From: Rhodospirillaceae bacterium
GTDB taxonomy: Bacteria > Pseudomonadota > Alphaproteobacteria > Kiloniellales > DSM-21159
NCBI GenBank assembly: GCA_006969625.1
Contig: CP030885.1
Coordinates: forward strand, 744,001 to 808,000
Direction of reading: 5' to 3'
Length of the DNA: 64,000 nucleotides
Program-made: the position numbers and the translations under genes
Part shown: in pieces, positions 8,066-16,580 of the stretch
Layout of the letters: the number at the start of each line of letters is the position of its first letter
Numbering within the stretch: position 1 is the first letter of the stretch
Notes under the pieces: generated by a model
Databases searched by the model: none
What the model was told of the DNA's origin: nothing
The model's input: the letters and a program-made list of their open reading frames with translations, nothing else

Positions 8066-8971
8066 ATGGCGGTGCGGCCCGACCTTCCTCTGCAACAGCG
8101 CGGCGAAGCCCTCGCCGCCGCCCTGCCGCCTCTGCTGGTAGCGGCCGAGCGGGTCGCCTCGACGGTCGCGCAAGGGGTGCACGGCCGTCGCCGGGTCGGC
8201 CAGGGGGAGACCTTCTGGCAGTTTCGTCCCTACGAGCTGGGTGACACGCCGCAGACCATCGACTGGCGTCAGACCGCCAAGGCCGACCGGGTCTACGTGC
8301 GCGAGATGGAGTGGGAAGCCGCGCAGTCGGTCTGGCTGTGGCGGGACACCTCGGCCTCGATGGACTGGGCGTCCGAGCGCGGGCTGGAGACCAAGCGGGC
8401 GCGCGCCGACCTGCTGCTGCTCGCCCTCGCGGTGCTGGCGATCCGGGCCGGCGAGCGGGTCGCGCTGGCCGGCAGCGGCCGGCTACCCGCCAGCGGCAAG
8501 GCGACCCTGACCCGCCTGGCGCTGGAGCTGGAACGCGGCGACACCGCGGCGGTGGTTCTGCCGGACGAGGACGGCCTGCCCCCGCGCCAGGATCTGCCGC
8601 GCTTCGGCCAGGTGGTCTGGTTCGGCGATCTCCTGCAGCCGCTGGCGGCCATCGAAGCGCGCGTGCGCTACTTCGCCGAACGCGGCCTGCGCGGCCACCT
8701 GCTGCAGATCCTCGACCCGGCGGAGGAGGCGCTGCCCTACGACGGGCGGGTGCGCTTCGAGGGGCTGGAGGGGGAGGATCCGTGGCTGCTCAGCCGGGTC
8801 GAGACGGTGCGCGGCGCCTACGTCGAGCGCCTGGGCCAGCAGCGGGCGGGGATCGCCGAAATCGCTCGGCGCGCCGGCTGGACCGCGGCGCTGCATCATA
8901 CGGACTCGCCGCCGCAGTCGGCCCTGCTCGGGCTGTACCAGGCACTGGCCGTCCAGACGGGAGGGCGCTGA
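8066..8971 (+). CDS. DUF58 domain protein
   Basis: A 301-residue soluble protein of the DUF58 family, with a von Willebrand A-like fold. The signature lies at residues 40-100: GRRRVGQGETFWQFRPYELG, DTPQTIDWRQTAK and VYVREMEWEA, then DTSASMDW, which supplies the DxSxS metal-site-like motif. DUF58 proteins are consistently encoded beside MoxR ATPases and are presumed clients. The start ATG at 8066 is 17 bases after the MoxR stop. The next gene begins 3 bases after its stop, so the run is a tight operon. Confidence 0.9.
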   Translation: MAVRPDLPLQQRGEALAAALPPLLVAAERVASTVAQGVHGRRRVGQGETFWQFRPYELGDTPQTIDWRQTAKADRVYVREMEWEAAQSVWLWRDTSASMDWASERGLETKRARADLLLLALAVLAIRAGERVALAGSGRLPASGKATLTRLALELERGDTAAVVLPDEDGLPPRQDLPRFGQVVWFGDLLQPLAAIEARVRYFAERGLRGHLLQILDPAEEALPYDGRVRFEGLEGEDPWLLSRVETVRGAYVERLGQQRAGIAEIARRAGWTAALHHTDSPPQSALLGLYQALAVQTGGR

Positions 8972-8974
8972 CCC

Positions 8975-11737
8975 ATGCTGACGCTCGGCCCGCTCGCCTT
9001 CGCCAATCCCTGGCTTCTGGCCGCCCTCGCCGGCTTGCCGGTGCTCTGGTGGCTGCTGCGGGTGACGCCGCCGGCGCCCAAGCGCTTGAGCTTTCCGGCG
9101 ATCCGCCTGCTGTTCGGCCTGGAGCCGCCGGAGGAAACGCCGGCGCGCACGCCCTGGTGGCTGGTGGCCCTGCGCATGCTGCTGGCCGCGCTGGTGATCC
9201 TCGGGCTCGCCCGCCCCATCCTCAACCCCAGCGCCCAGCTCGCCGGCGATGGCCCGGTGGTCATCGCCATCGACAACGGCTGGGCCTCGGCGGCCGAGTG
9301 GGCGGGGCGCGAACGCCTGCTCGACGACCTGCTCGATCAGGCCGAGCGCGACGACCGCCCGGTGGTGCTTGCACCCACCGCGCCGGACGGGCGCGAGTCC
9401 GCCGAGACCCGCCTGTCCGCCCTGGCGCCGACCGAGGCGCGGCGGCTGGCCCAGAGCCTGGTGCCGCAGCCCTGGCCGGTGGCCCGCACCGCCGTCGCCG
9501 AGCGGATCGCGGCCCTCGACCTGCAGGGCGAGGCGACCGTCGTGTGGCTGGCCGACGGCCTGGCCGGCAGCGACCCGGAGGCGGCGCGCGGCTTCGCCGA
9601 GACCCTGCTGCAGACCGGCCCCCTGACCGTCTATCGCGACGACCCGGCGGACCTGCCGCGCCTGCTGCTGCCGCCGGAGATCGACACGGCCGCGCTGGTG
9701 CTGCGGGCCGCGCGTGTGCCCAGCGAGGCGCCGGATACCCTGACCGTGCGCGCGAGCGACGACCGCGGCCGGCTGATTGCGCAGGAAACGCTGGAGTTCG
9801 AGCCCGGCGCCGGCGAGACCGCCAAGTCGATGACCCTGCCGATCGAGCTGCGTAACCGCATCACCCGCCTCGACATCGAGGGCGAGACGGGGGTCGGCGG
9901 GGTGCTGTTCCTCGACGAACGCTGGCGCCGCCGCCCCGTCGGCCTCGTCTCGACCGGGCCGCTGGAGTCGGCCCAGCCGCTGCTCAGCGAGCTCTACTAC
10001 CTCGAGCGGGCGTTGCAGCCCTTCACCGAGATCAGCCGCGGGCGGATCGAGCAACTGATCGCCCGCGACCTGGCGGTGATCGCCCTGCCCGACGTCGGCC
10101 CCTTGCCGGTCGAGCAGGTCGAGGCGCTGCAGGATTGGGTGGCCGCCGGCGGCCTGCTGCTGCGCTTCGCCGGGCCGCGGCTGGCCGAGACCGACGACAC
10201 GCTGATGCCGGTCGAGCTGCGCCGCGGCGGGCGCGCCATGGGCGGCGCGCTGACCTGGAGCGAGCCGGCCGAGCTGGCGTCCTTCCAGCCGGACTCGCCC
10301 TTCTCCGGGTTGGCCCTGCCCGAGGACGTCACCATCAGCCGCCAGGTGTTGGCCGAACCGGCGATCGACCTGCCGCAGAAGACCTGGGCGCAGCTCACCG
10401 ACGGCACGCCGCTGGTCACCGCCGAGCCGCGCGGCGAGGGCCACGTCGTGCTGGTCCACACCACCGCCAACACGGAGTGGTCCAACCTGCCGCTCTCCGG
10501 CCTCTTCGTCGAGATGCTGCGGCGGATCGTGGCGGTCAGCCAGGGCGTCGGCGGCTCGGCCGAGACGGCGCTGCCGCCGCTGGCGACGCTGGACGGCTTC
10601 GGCCGGCTGGGCACGCCGCCCGCCACCGCGCTGGCGCTGGAGCCCGAGGCGATCGACGCCGGTACCGTCGGCCCGACGCATCCGCCGGGCATCTACGGCA
10701 CCGATGCCGGGCGCCGGGCGCTCAACCTGGTCAGCGCCGAACCCGGGCTGCTGCCGCTCGCCGATCTGCCGCGTCAGGCGACGCAGCGGGTCTACGCCGG
10801 CAGCGACGAGCGGGACCTGCTGCCCTGGCTGCTGACCGCGGCTCTGCTGGTTGCCCTCGCCGATGCGCTGATCGCCCTCGCGCTGCGCGGCCAGCTCGGT
10901 CTGCCACGCGGGCTCGCTCGCAGGGCGGCCGGCGGGGCGGCGGTCGCCCTGTTGGCCCTCGGCGCCGGACTGGCCGCGCCGGGCGCGCAGGCGCAGGAGC
11001 TGTCGGACGCGGAACTGCGGCGCGCCATGGCGGCGACGCTGGAGACGCGGCTGGCCTACGTCGAGACCGGCGTGCCTAACGTCGACGAGATGAGTCGGGC
11101 CGGGCTGTCTGGGCTCTCGCGGCTGCTGCTGCGCCGCACCGCCGTCGAGCCGGCCGACCCGATGGCGGTACAGCCGGGCCGCGACGAGCTCGCCTTCTTC
11201 GCGCTGATCTACTGGCCGATCACGCCGGAGCAGCGCCCGCTCGACACCGCTGCCGCGCGCGCCCTCAACGCCTACCTGCGCAACGGTGGCACCCTGCTGA
11301 TCGACCTGCGCGAACCGGCCGCCGGCGGCCGGCTGTTCGGCCAGACCAGCCGCAACACCGAGGCGCTGCGCCGCCTGACCGAGGGCATCGAGATTCCGCC
11401 GCTGGTGCCGGTGCCGCCCGAACACGTGCTGACCAAGGCCTTCTACCTGATGCAGGATTTCCCGGGGCGCTTCGAGGGCGGGACGCTGTGGGTGGAAAAC
11501 CCCGACGAGGCCGACAACGACGGCGTCGCCTCGGTGCTCGTCGGCTCCAACGACTGGGCCGGCGCCTGGGCGATCGACGACCTCGGCCAGCCGCTGGCGG
11601 CGGTGGTGCCCGGCGGCGAGCGGCAGCGCGAGATGGCCTACCGCTTCGGCGTCAACCTCGTGATGTACGCCCTGACCGGAAATTACAAGGCGGATCAGGT
11701 GCACGTGCCCTACATCCTCGAACGGCTCGGGCAGTAG
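8975..11737 (+). CDS. BatA/DUF4159 membrane protein
   Basis: A 920-residue membrane protein. Two N-terminal membrane helices (about residues 9-29 and 61-79) enclose a short loop in the layout of the BatA aerotolerance N-terminal domain. A degenerate von Willebrand-like domain follows (VVIAIDNGWASAAEW, where the usual DxSxS is replaced by DNGWA). Another membrane segment lies near residues 620-645, and the C-terminal 230 residues form a DUF4159 domain (LAYVETGVPNVDEMSRAGLS, FFALIYWPITPEQRP, YLRNGGTLLIDLRE). The fused arrangement recurs next to MoxR/DUF58 genes in alphaproteobacteria. A role in envelope integrity or metal-protein assembly is suggested for related genes but not shown. Confidence 0.85.
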   Translation: MLTLGPLAFANPWLLAALAGLPVLWWLLRVTPPAPKRLSFPAIRLLFGLEPPEETPARTPWWLVALRMLLAALVILGLARPILNPSAQLAGDGPVVIAIDNGWASAAEWAGRERLLDDLLDQAERDDRPVVLAPTAPDGRESAETRLSALAPTEARRLAQSLVPQPWPVARTAVAERIAALDLQGEATVVWLADGLAGSDPEAARGFAETLLQTGPLTVYRDDPADLPRLLLPPEIDTAALVLRAARVPSEAPDTLTVRASDDRGRLIAQETLEFEPGAGETAKSMTLPIELRNRITRLDIEGETGVGGVLFLDERWRRRPVGLVSTGPLESAQPLLSELYYLERALQPFTEISRGRIEQLIARDLAVIALPDVGPLPVEQVEALQDWVAAGGLLLRFAGPRLAETDDTLMPVELRRGGRAMGGALTWSEPAELASFQPDSPFSGLALPEDVTISRQVLAEPAIDLPQKTWAQLTDGTPLVTAEPRGEGHVVLVHTTANTEWSNLPLSGLFVEMLRRIVAVSQGVGGSAETALPPLATLDGFGRLGTPPATALALEPEAIDAGTVGPTHPPGIYGTDAGRRALNLVSAEPGLLPLADLPRQATQRVYAGSDERDLLPWLLTAALLVALADALIALALRGQLGLPRGLARRAAGGAAVALLALGAGLAAPGAQAQELSDAELRRAMAATLETRLAYVETGVPNVDEMSRAGLSGLSRLLLRRTAVEPADPMAVQPGRDELAFFALIYWPITPEQRPLDTAAARALNAYLRNGGTLLIDLREPAAGGRLFGQTSRNTEALRRLTEGIEIPPLVPVPPEHVLTKAFYLMQDFPGRFEGGTLWVENPDEADNDGVASVLVGSNDWAGAWAIDDLGQPLAAVVPGGERQREMAYRFGVNLVMYALTGNYKADQVHVPYILERLGQ

Positions 11738-11749
11738 GGGCGCGCCGGC

Positions 11750-13846
11750 ATGCTCGACCACCTGACCGTCGCCTGGGACCCGCTCATCCCTCTCGCCCTG
11801 CTGGCGCTGCTCGCGGTGCTGTCGGCCGCCGTGTGCGGATTGGCGGTTTGGCAGCGCAGCCGCGGCGGCCTGCTGCGCGCCGCCTTCGCGGCGGCTATCC
11901 TGTTGGTGCTCGCCAACCCCTCGGCCGTTTCCGAGGAGCGCGCCCCGCTCGACGACGTCGCGCTGGTGGTGGTCGACGAGAGCGCCAGCACCCGCATCGG
12001 CGCGCGCAGCGCGCAGCAGGAGGCGGCGCTGGAGCGGCTGCAGGCGCGGCTCGCGGAGCTGCCGGCCACCGAGGTGCGCACCCTGCGCGCCCAAGGCGCC
12101 GGCCTGACCGGCGGCCGGGGCGACACCGGCGGCACCAAGCTGTTCGCCGCGATCGACGAAGCCCTGGCCGAGGTCGCGCAGTCGCGCGTCGGCGCCGTCT
12201 TCCTGCTCAGCGACGGGCAGGTGCACGACGTGCCGGAAAGACTTGACCAGCTCGCGGTGGACGCCCCCGTCCACCTGCTGCGCAGCGGCCGCGAGGGCGA
12301 GCGCGACCGACGGCTGACCCTGAAGAACGTGCCCGGCTATGGCATCGTCGGGCGCGAGCTGTCGATGACGCTGCGCGTCGACGACCTGCCCGACAACGTG
12401 GCGGGCGGCCTGGCCACCGTGCGGATTTCGCGCGACGGCGGCGAGCCGGAGGAGCTGCGGCTGCCGCTCGGCCAGGACGTCGACTACAGCTTCGAGGTCG
12501 AGCGCCGCGGACCGACGGTGATCGAGATCGAGGCGGCGCCGGGGCCGGAAGAGCTGACCCTGCGCAACAACACCGCCGCCGTCGTGGTCAACGGCGTGCG
12601 CGACCGCCTGCGCGTCCTGCTGGTCTCCGGCGAGCCGCACTCCGGCGAGCGCGCCTGGCGCAACATCCTGAAGTCGGACCCCAGCGTCGACCTGGTGCAC
12701 TTCACCATCTTGCGCCCGCCGGAGAAACAGGACGGCACGCCGATCCACGAGCTGTCGCTGATCGCCTTTCCGACGCGCGAGCTCTTCGAGGTGAAGCTCG
12801 ACGAGTTCGACCTGGTGATCTTCGACCGCTACCGCCGGCGCGGTGTGCTGCCCAACCTCTACCTGGAGAACATCTCCCGCTACGTGGAGGAGGGCGGCGC
12901 CCTGTTCGAGGCGGCCGGCCCGGCCTTCGCCACGCCGCTGTCGCTCTACCGCACGCCGCTCGGCCGGGTGCTGCCGGCGACCCCGTCGGGCGAGGTGGTC
13001 GAGGCGCCGTTCCGCGCCGGCGTCACCGAGCTCGGCCACCGTCACCCGGTCACCGCCGAGCTGCCCGGCGCCCTGGCGCCGGGCGAGCAGGGCGATGCGC
13101 GCTGGGGCCGCTGGTTCCGGCAGATCGACACCGAGGCGCGCGAGGGCGAGACCCTGATGACCGGGGCCGGCGGCCGGCCGCTGCTGGTGCTCGACCGTAT
13201 CGGCGCCGGGCGGGTCGCGCAGCTCACCAGCGACCACATCTGGCTCTGGTCGCGCGGCTTCGACGGCGGCGGCCCGCAGGCCGAGCTGACCCGGCGCGTG
13301 GCGCACTGGCTGATGAAGGAGCCCGACCTGGAGGAGGAAGACCTGCGCGCCGCCGTGCACGGCGACCGGCTGGAGGTCGAGCAGCGCAGCCTGGAGGAGG
13401 ACTGGTCCGAGGTCGAAGTGACGCTGCCCGACGGCTCGACCCGCACCCTGGAGCTCACGCGCAGCGGTCCCGGCCGGGCCAGCGCCTCGCTGCAGATCGC
13501 GGAGCCGGGCGTCTACCGCGTCAGCGACGGCGAGCGCCTGGCGCTGGCCGCGGCGGGCCCGACCAACCCGCTGGAGATGGCCGACCTGCGCGCGACGGAG
13601 GAGATCCTGGCGCCGCTGATCGAGGCGACGGGCGGGCGCAGCCAGGCGCTCGCCGCCGCCGCCGACATCCAGGTGCGCAAGGTGCGGCCCGACCGCGACC
13701 GCCACGGCGACGGCTGGTTCGGCGTCGTCGGCCAGGGCGAGTACGTGGTCACCGGCGTGCAGACCCGCCCGCTGCTGCCCGAGCTGGCTGCTCTCGCGCT
13801 GGCCCTCGGGGTGCTGCTGTTCGCCTGGCGCCGCGAGGGCCGCTGA
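11750..13846 (+). CDS. Membrane protein with von Willebrand/glutamine-amidotransferase-like domains
   Basis: A 698-residue protein with two N-terminal membrane helices (about 12-33 and 43-60) and one at the C-terminus (about 675-692). After the second helix, VALVVVDESASTRIG resembles a von Willebrand A metal site. Later, RVLLVSGEPHSGERAWRNIL and YVEEGGALFEAAGP resemble the glutamine-amidotransferase-like domain common in this family, with no obvious catalytic cysteine. It starts 12 bases after the BatA/DUF4159 stop and is the fourth gene of the MoxR run. Its substrate is unknown; it is presumably the periplasm-facing partner of the preceding protein. Confidence 0.8.
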   Translation: MLDHLTVAWDPLIPLALLALLAVLSAAVCGLAVWQRSRGGLLRAAFAAAILLVLANPSAVSEERAPLDDVALVVVDESASTRIGARSAQQEAALERLQARLAELPATEVRTLRAQGAGLTGGRGDTGGTKLFAAIDEALAEVAQSRVGAVFLLSDGQVHDVPERLDQLAVDAPVHLLRSGREGERDRRLTLKNVPGYGIVGRELSMTLRVDDLPDNVAGGLATVRISRDGGEPEELRLPLGQDVDYSFEVERRGPTVIEIEAAPGPEELTLRNNTAAVVVNGVRDRLRVLLVSGEPHSGERAWRNILKSDPSVDLVHFTILRPPEKQDGTPIHELSLIAFPTRELFEVKLDEFDLVIFDRYRRRGVLPNLYLENISRYVEEGGALFEAAGPAFATPLSLYRTPLGRVLPATPSGEVVEAPFRAGVTELGHRHPVTAELPGALAPGEQGDARWGRWFRQIDTEAREGETLMTGAGGRPLLVLDRIGAGRVAQLTSDHIWLWSRGFDGGGPQAELTRRVAHWLMKEPDLEEEDLRAAVHGDRLEVEQRSLEEDWSEVEVTLPDGSTRTLELTRSGPGRASASLQIAEPGVYRVSDGERLALAAAGPTNPLEMADLRATEEILAPLIEATGGRSQALAAAADIQVRKVRPDRDRHGDGWFGVVGQGEYVVTGVQTRPLLPELAALALALGVLLFAWRREGR

Positions 13847-13848
13847 GC

Positions 13849-14358
13849 GTGCGCGCGGCCGGCTCCGGCGCCCGCTTCACCACCCAAGACGGGCTGGTAC
13901 TGCTCGGCCTGCTGGTCGCCACCCTGGGCGTCGGCCAGCTCGGGCGCATCCCATCGGCGGCCAACCAGGATTGGTACGACACCCTGGCGCAGTTGGCGAT
14001 CCAGCCGCCCGGCTGGGCCTTCCCGGTCGCCTGGACGCTGCTCTACCTGCTGATGGCGGTGGCCGCCTGGCTGGTCTGGCGCGCCGCCGTGCGGGCCGGC
14101 GGCTGGAGCCGCGCCAAGGGGGCCTTCGCCCTCTTCGCCGCGCAGCTCCTGGTCAACCTCGCCTGGCCCTACGTCTTCTTCGGCGAGCGCGCGCTGCTCG
14201 GCGGCTTCCTGGTGATCGTGTTGCTGTTCGCGCTGGTCGCCCTGACCGCCCGCGCCTTCGCCCGCCACAGCCGACTCGCCGCCGCGCTGCTGCTTCCCTA
14301 CCTGGCCTGGCTGGTCTATGCCGGCCTCCTGAACGCCGGCATCGTCATGCTGAATTGA
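13849..14358 (+). CDS. tspO: TspO/MBR family protein
   Basis: A 169-residue protein with five predicted membrane helices of the tryptophan-rich sensory protein family, which binds porphyrins and related ligands. Family blocks are IQPPGWAFPVAWTLLYLLMA, LLVNLAWPYVFFGERAL and LPYLAWLVYAGLLNAGI. The N-terminus is about ten residues longer than usual. The GTG start at 13849 lies 2 bases after the preceding stop, suggesting it is the last gene of the MoxR operon. In related bacteria TspO responds to tetrapyrrole or oxygen status. The cobalamin genes 37 kb away give no direct link. Confidence 0.88.
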   Translation: MRAAGSGARFTTQDGLVLLGLLVATLGVGQLGRIPSAANQDWYDTLAQLAIQPPGWAFPVAWTLLYLLMAVAAWLVWRAAVRAGGWSRAKGAFALFAAQLLVNLAWPYVFFGERALLGGFLVIVLLFALVALTARAFARHSRLAAALLLPYLAWLVYAGLLNAGIVMLN

Positions 14359-14405
14359 GCGGGGGATCGCGCGTCTGCGCCGATCCGGTGTAGACCGGGC
14401 CTGCG

Positions 14406-15698
14406 ATGGTCATGCAACAGAAAGGCGGCTTCGCTTCGGCCGCGACCAATGCCTGGGCGCTGCTGTTCGGCATCGGCGTGCTGATGCTGGGCAACGGGCT
14501 GCAGGGCAGCCTGCTCGGCGTGCGGGCGGCGCAGGAAGACTTCGGCAGCAGCCTGACCGGCCTTGTCATGGCGGCCTTCTTCCTCGGCTTCCTGGCCGGC
14601 TCGACCCTGACGCCTTTGGCCGTGCGCCGCGTCGGCCATGTCCGCGTGTTCGCCGCCTTGGCTGCCCTCGCCTCCGTCGCGGTGCTCGTCCACGCCCTGC
14701 TCGTCGCGCCGCTCGCCTGGGGCCTGATGCGATTGGTGACCGGCCTCTGCTACGCCGGGATTTTCGTGGTGGCGGAGAGCTGGCTGAACGACCGCACGGC
14801 CAACGAGACGCGCGGTCAGATCCTCGGCCTCTACATGGCGACGAGCTTTCTCGGCATGGGCGGCGGACAACTGCTGCTCAATCTCGCCGACCCGGCCGGC
14901 AGCGACCTCTTCATCGTCGCCTCGGCGCTGATCTCCTTCTCCGTGCTGCCTTTGCTCCTGAGCGCCTCGCCGGCCCCCGATTTCGCCGCGCCCCGGCCGG
15001 TCGGCCTGGCACGCCTGTTCGAAGTCTCGCCGCTCGGGACGGTCGGCACCTTCGCGGCCGGCGTCGTCAACGGCACCGTCTTCGGCATGGGTGCGGTCTG
15101 GGCGGCCGAGGCAGGGTTCGCGGTGACGGAGATCTCCCTCTTCATGGGGGCCCTGATCGCGGGGGCGGCGCTGCTGCAATGGCCGATCGGCCGCCTCTCC
15201 GACCTGTTCGACCGACGCGTCATGATGACCGTCACCACCTTCGCCGCCGTCGCCGCGGCACTGGCGACCGAGCGGATGAGCGGCGCGGCGGGCTGGCCAT
15301 TCTTCGCCGTCGCCGCAGCCATGGGCGGCCTCAGCCTGACGATCCATTCGCTGTCGATCGCCTACACCAACGATTATCTGGCGACCGACGAGGTCGTCGG
15401 CGCCAGCAGCGGTCTGGTGCTGGTGCTGGGCGCCGGCTCGATCGCCGGGCCCCTGGTCGTCGGACCGGCGATCACGCTGCTGGGGCCGGCTGGGTTCTTC
15501 TGGTGGATCGCCCTGGTGCACGCCGCCTTGGGGCTCTTCGCCCTGTGGCGGATGACGCGCCGCGCCGCTCTGCCCGCCGAGGAACAGGCGCCTTTCTCGC
15601 CGATGCCGGCGCAGAGCGGCCCCTTTGCCGAGGCAATCGCCGCCGAGAGCGCGAGCGAACCTCAGACCGGTGCCGAGCAGGACGGCAGCCCGGCCTGA
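14406..15698 (+). CDS. MFS transporter (YcaD-like)
   Basis: A 430-residue major facilitator protein with twelve predicted membrane segments. The loop 2-3 motif is PLAVRRVGHVRVF, and WPIGRLSDLFDRRVMM is the equivalent loop of the second half. Blocks such as RLVTGLCYAGIFVVAESWLN are typical of the YcaD-type subgroup. The substrate is unknown. The last 35 residues are a hydrophilic, Glu-rich tail. It starts 47 bases after tspO and may belong to the same transcript. Confidence 0.85.
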   Translation: MVMQQKGGFASAATNAWALLFGIGVLMLGNGLQGSLLGVRAAQEDFGSSLTGLVMAAFFLGFLAGSTLTPLAVRRVGHVRVFAALAALASVAVLVHALLVAPLAWGLMRLVTGLCYAGIFVVAESWLNDRTANETRGQILGLYMATSFLGMGGGQLLLNLADPAGSDLFIVASALISFSVLPLLLSASPAPDFAAPRPVGLARLFEVSPLGTVGTFAAGVVNGTVFGMGAVWAAEAGFAVTEISLFMGALIAGAALLQWPIGRLSDLFDRRVMMTVTTFAAVAAALATERMSGAAGWPFFAVAAAMGGLSLTIHSLSIAYTNDYLATDEVVGASSGLVLVLGAGSIAGPLVVGPAITLLGPAGFFWWIALVHAALGLFALWRMTRRAALPAEEQAPFSPMPAQSGPFAEAIAAESASEPQTGAEQDGSPA

Positions 15699-15769
15699 AA
15701 CACGTGCGTCGGACCCAGGTTTCGCGCCTCGGACGTCTGGGCGCGGCAGCGTTGCGGGGAACGGCTGGA

Positions 15770-16303
15770 TCAGGCGCGCCGGCGGGCGCGGTCGGCCTTT
15801 CCGGCGTCCGGGGCGGCCCGGCCGATCAGGCCGGAGACGCCCTCGAGCGCGCCGGCCTGCAGCTCGAGCACCTGAAAGCGCGGCCAGTCGACCGGTCCGG
15901 GCATCAAGAGACCGGCGGCGGCGGCCGAGACGAAGCCGAAGGGCGCGTAGTAATCGCGCGCGCCGACGACGACGCACAGCCGGTGGCCGAGGCGCTTGGC
16001 CTCGCTCAGCGAGTGGCGCACCAGCGCCTTGCCGTAGCCCTGGCCCTGCAGCGCCGGTTCGACCGCCAGCGGCCCGAGCAGGATCGCCGGCGTGCCCTCG
16101 ATGTCGATCGGCCAGTACTGGATCGAGGCGAGCAGGCCGCCGTCGGCATGCAGCGCGACGAAGCTCAGCTCCGTCAAGGGCGTCAGGCCCTCGCGCAGGC
16201 GGTAGACGGTCCGCTCGGTCCGGTCGTAGCCGAAGGCCCGATCCAGCAGGCTCTCGATCTGGGCCGCCTGGTCCGGCCGGGCGTGTTGGATGTGGAAGCT
16301 CAT
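15770..16303 (-). CDS. GNAT family N-acetyltransferase
   Basis: A 177-residue acetyltransferase. The acetyl-CoA pyrophosphate loop is VEPALQGQGYGKALVRHSL (Q/RxxGxG/A). Downstream, RLCVVVGARDYYAPFGFVSA matches the YhbS-like subgroup, which acts on unknown small molecules. Start ATG 16303 leads directly into the first beta-strand. The gene converges on the MFS gene with 71 bp between them. A promoter with an inverted repeat lies about 170 bp upstream, implying a long leader. Confidence 0.85.
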   Translation of the reverse strand: MSFHIQHARPDQAAQIESLLDRAFGYDRTERTVYRLREGLTPLTELSFVALHADGGLLASIQYWPIDIEGTPAILLGPLAVEPALQGQGYGKALVRHSLSEAKRLGHRLCVVVGARDYYAPFGFVSAAAAGLLMPGPVDWPRFQVLELQAGALEGVSGLIGRAAPDAGKADRARRRA

Positions 16304-16473
16304 CGTCGGGCGTCTCGCGTCTCGGGCGTTGTCGAAGGGGCTCGTGTCGAACCGCCATCGCGCCCAGGCGCGAAAACGGCTCAGGCCGCGCGTCGGCGGC
16401 CGCAGCCTCGTCGCACGTCGCCGCGCGGCGGCACCGCAGGTCCGAGATCGGGAGAGCGTCTGTTCATGTTCGC

Positions 16474-16501
16474 TAGATAGCATGCCGACCGGGGCATGCA
16501 A
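16474..16501 (-). promoter_or_regulatory. Promoter with internal dyad upstream of GNAT gene
   Basis: On the minus strand TTGCAT (16501-16496), a 16-base spacer, TATCTA (16479-16474). The inverted repeat GCATGCC-N6-GGCATGC fills the spacer and touches the -35 box, so a regulator bound there would sit between the boxes. The 277-bp interval 16304-16580 holds this, the terminator below and no gene. Confidence 0.4.
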
Positions 16502-16530
16502 AGTGCGTACGCAGGACGGCGCAAGACCGA

Positions 16531-16556
16531 ACGGGCCCGGCACCGGCCGGGCCCGT
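16531..16556 (-). terminator. Hairpin after the chemoreceptor gene
   Basis: ACGGGCCCGGC and GCCGGGCCCGT form a long stem 25-50 bases past the stop at 16581 (minus strand), followed by a modestly T-rich GTTCGGTCTT. Confidence 0.5.
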
Positions 16557-16580
16557 CCTGCCGCAGGCGCAATGCAGCCC

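Noticed and set aside
8483..13705. Open frame of 1,740 codons on the minus strand
   Set aside because: It lies antisense to the DUF58, BatA/DUF4159 and VWA-like genes, is rich in Arg/Gln/Ala, and has no recognisable domain. It is a shadow of codon bias at very high GC.
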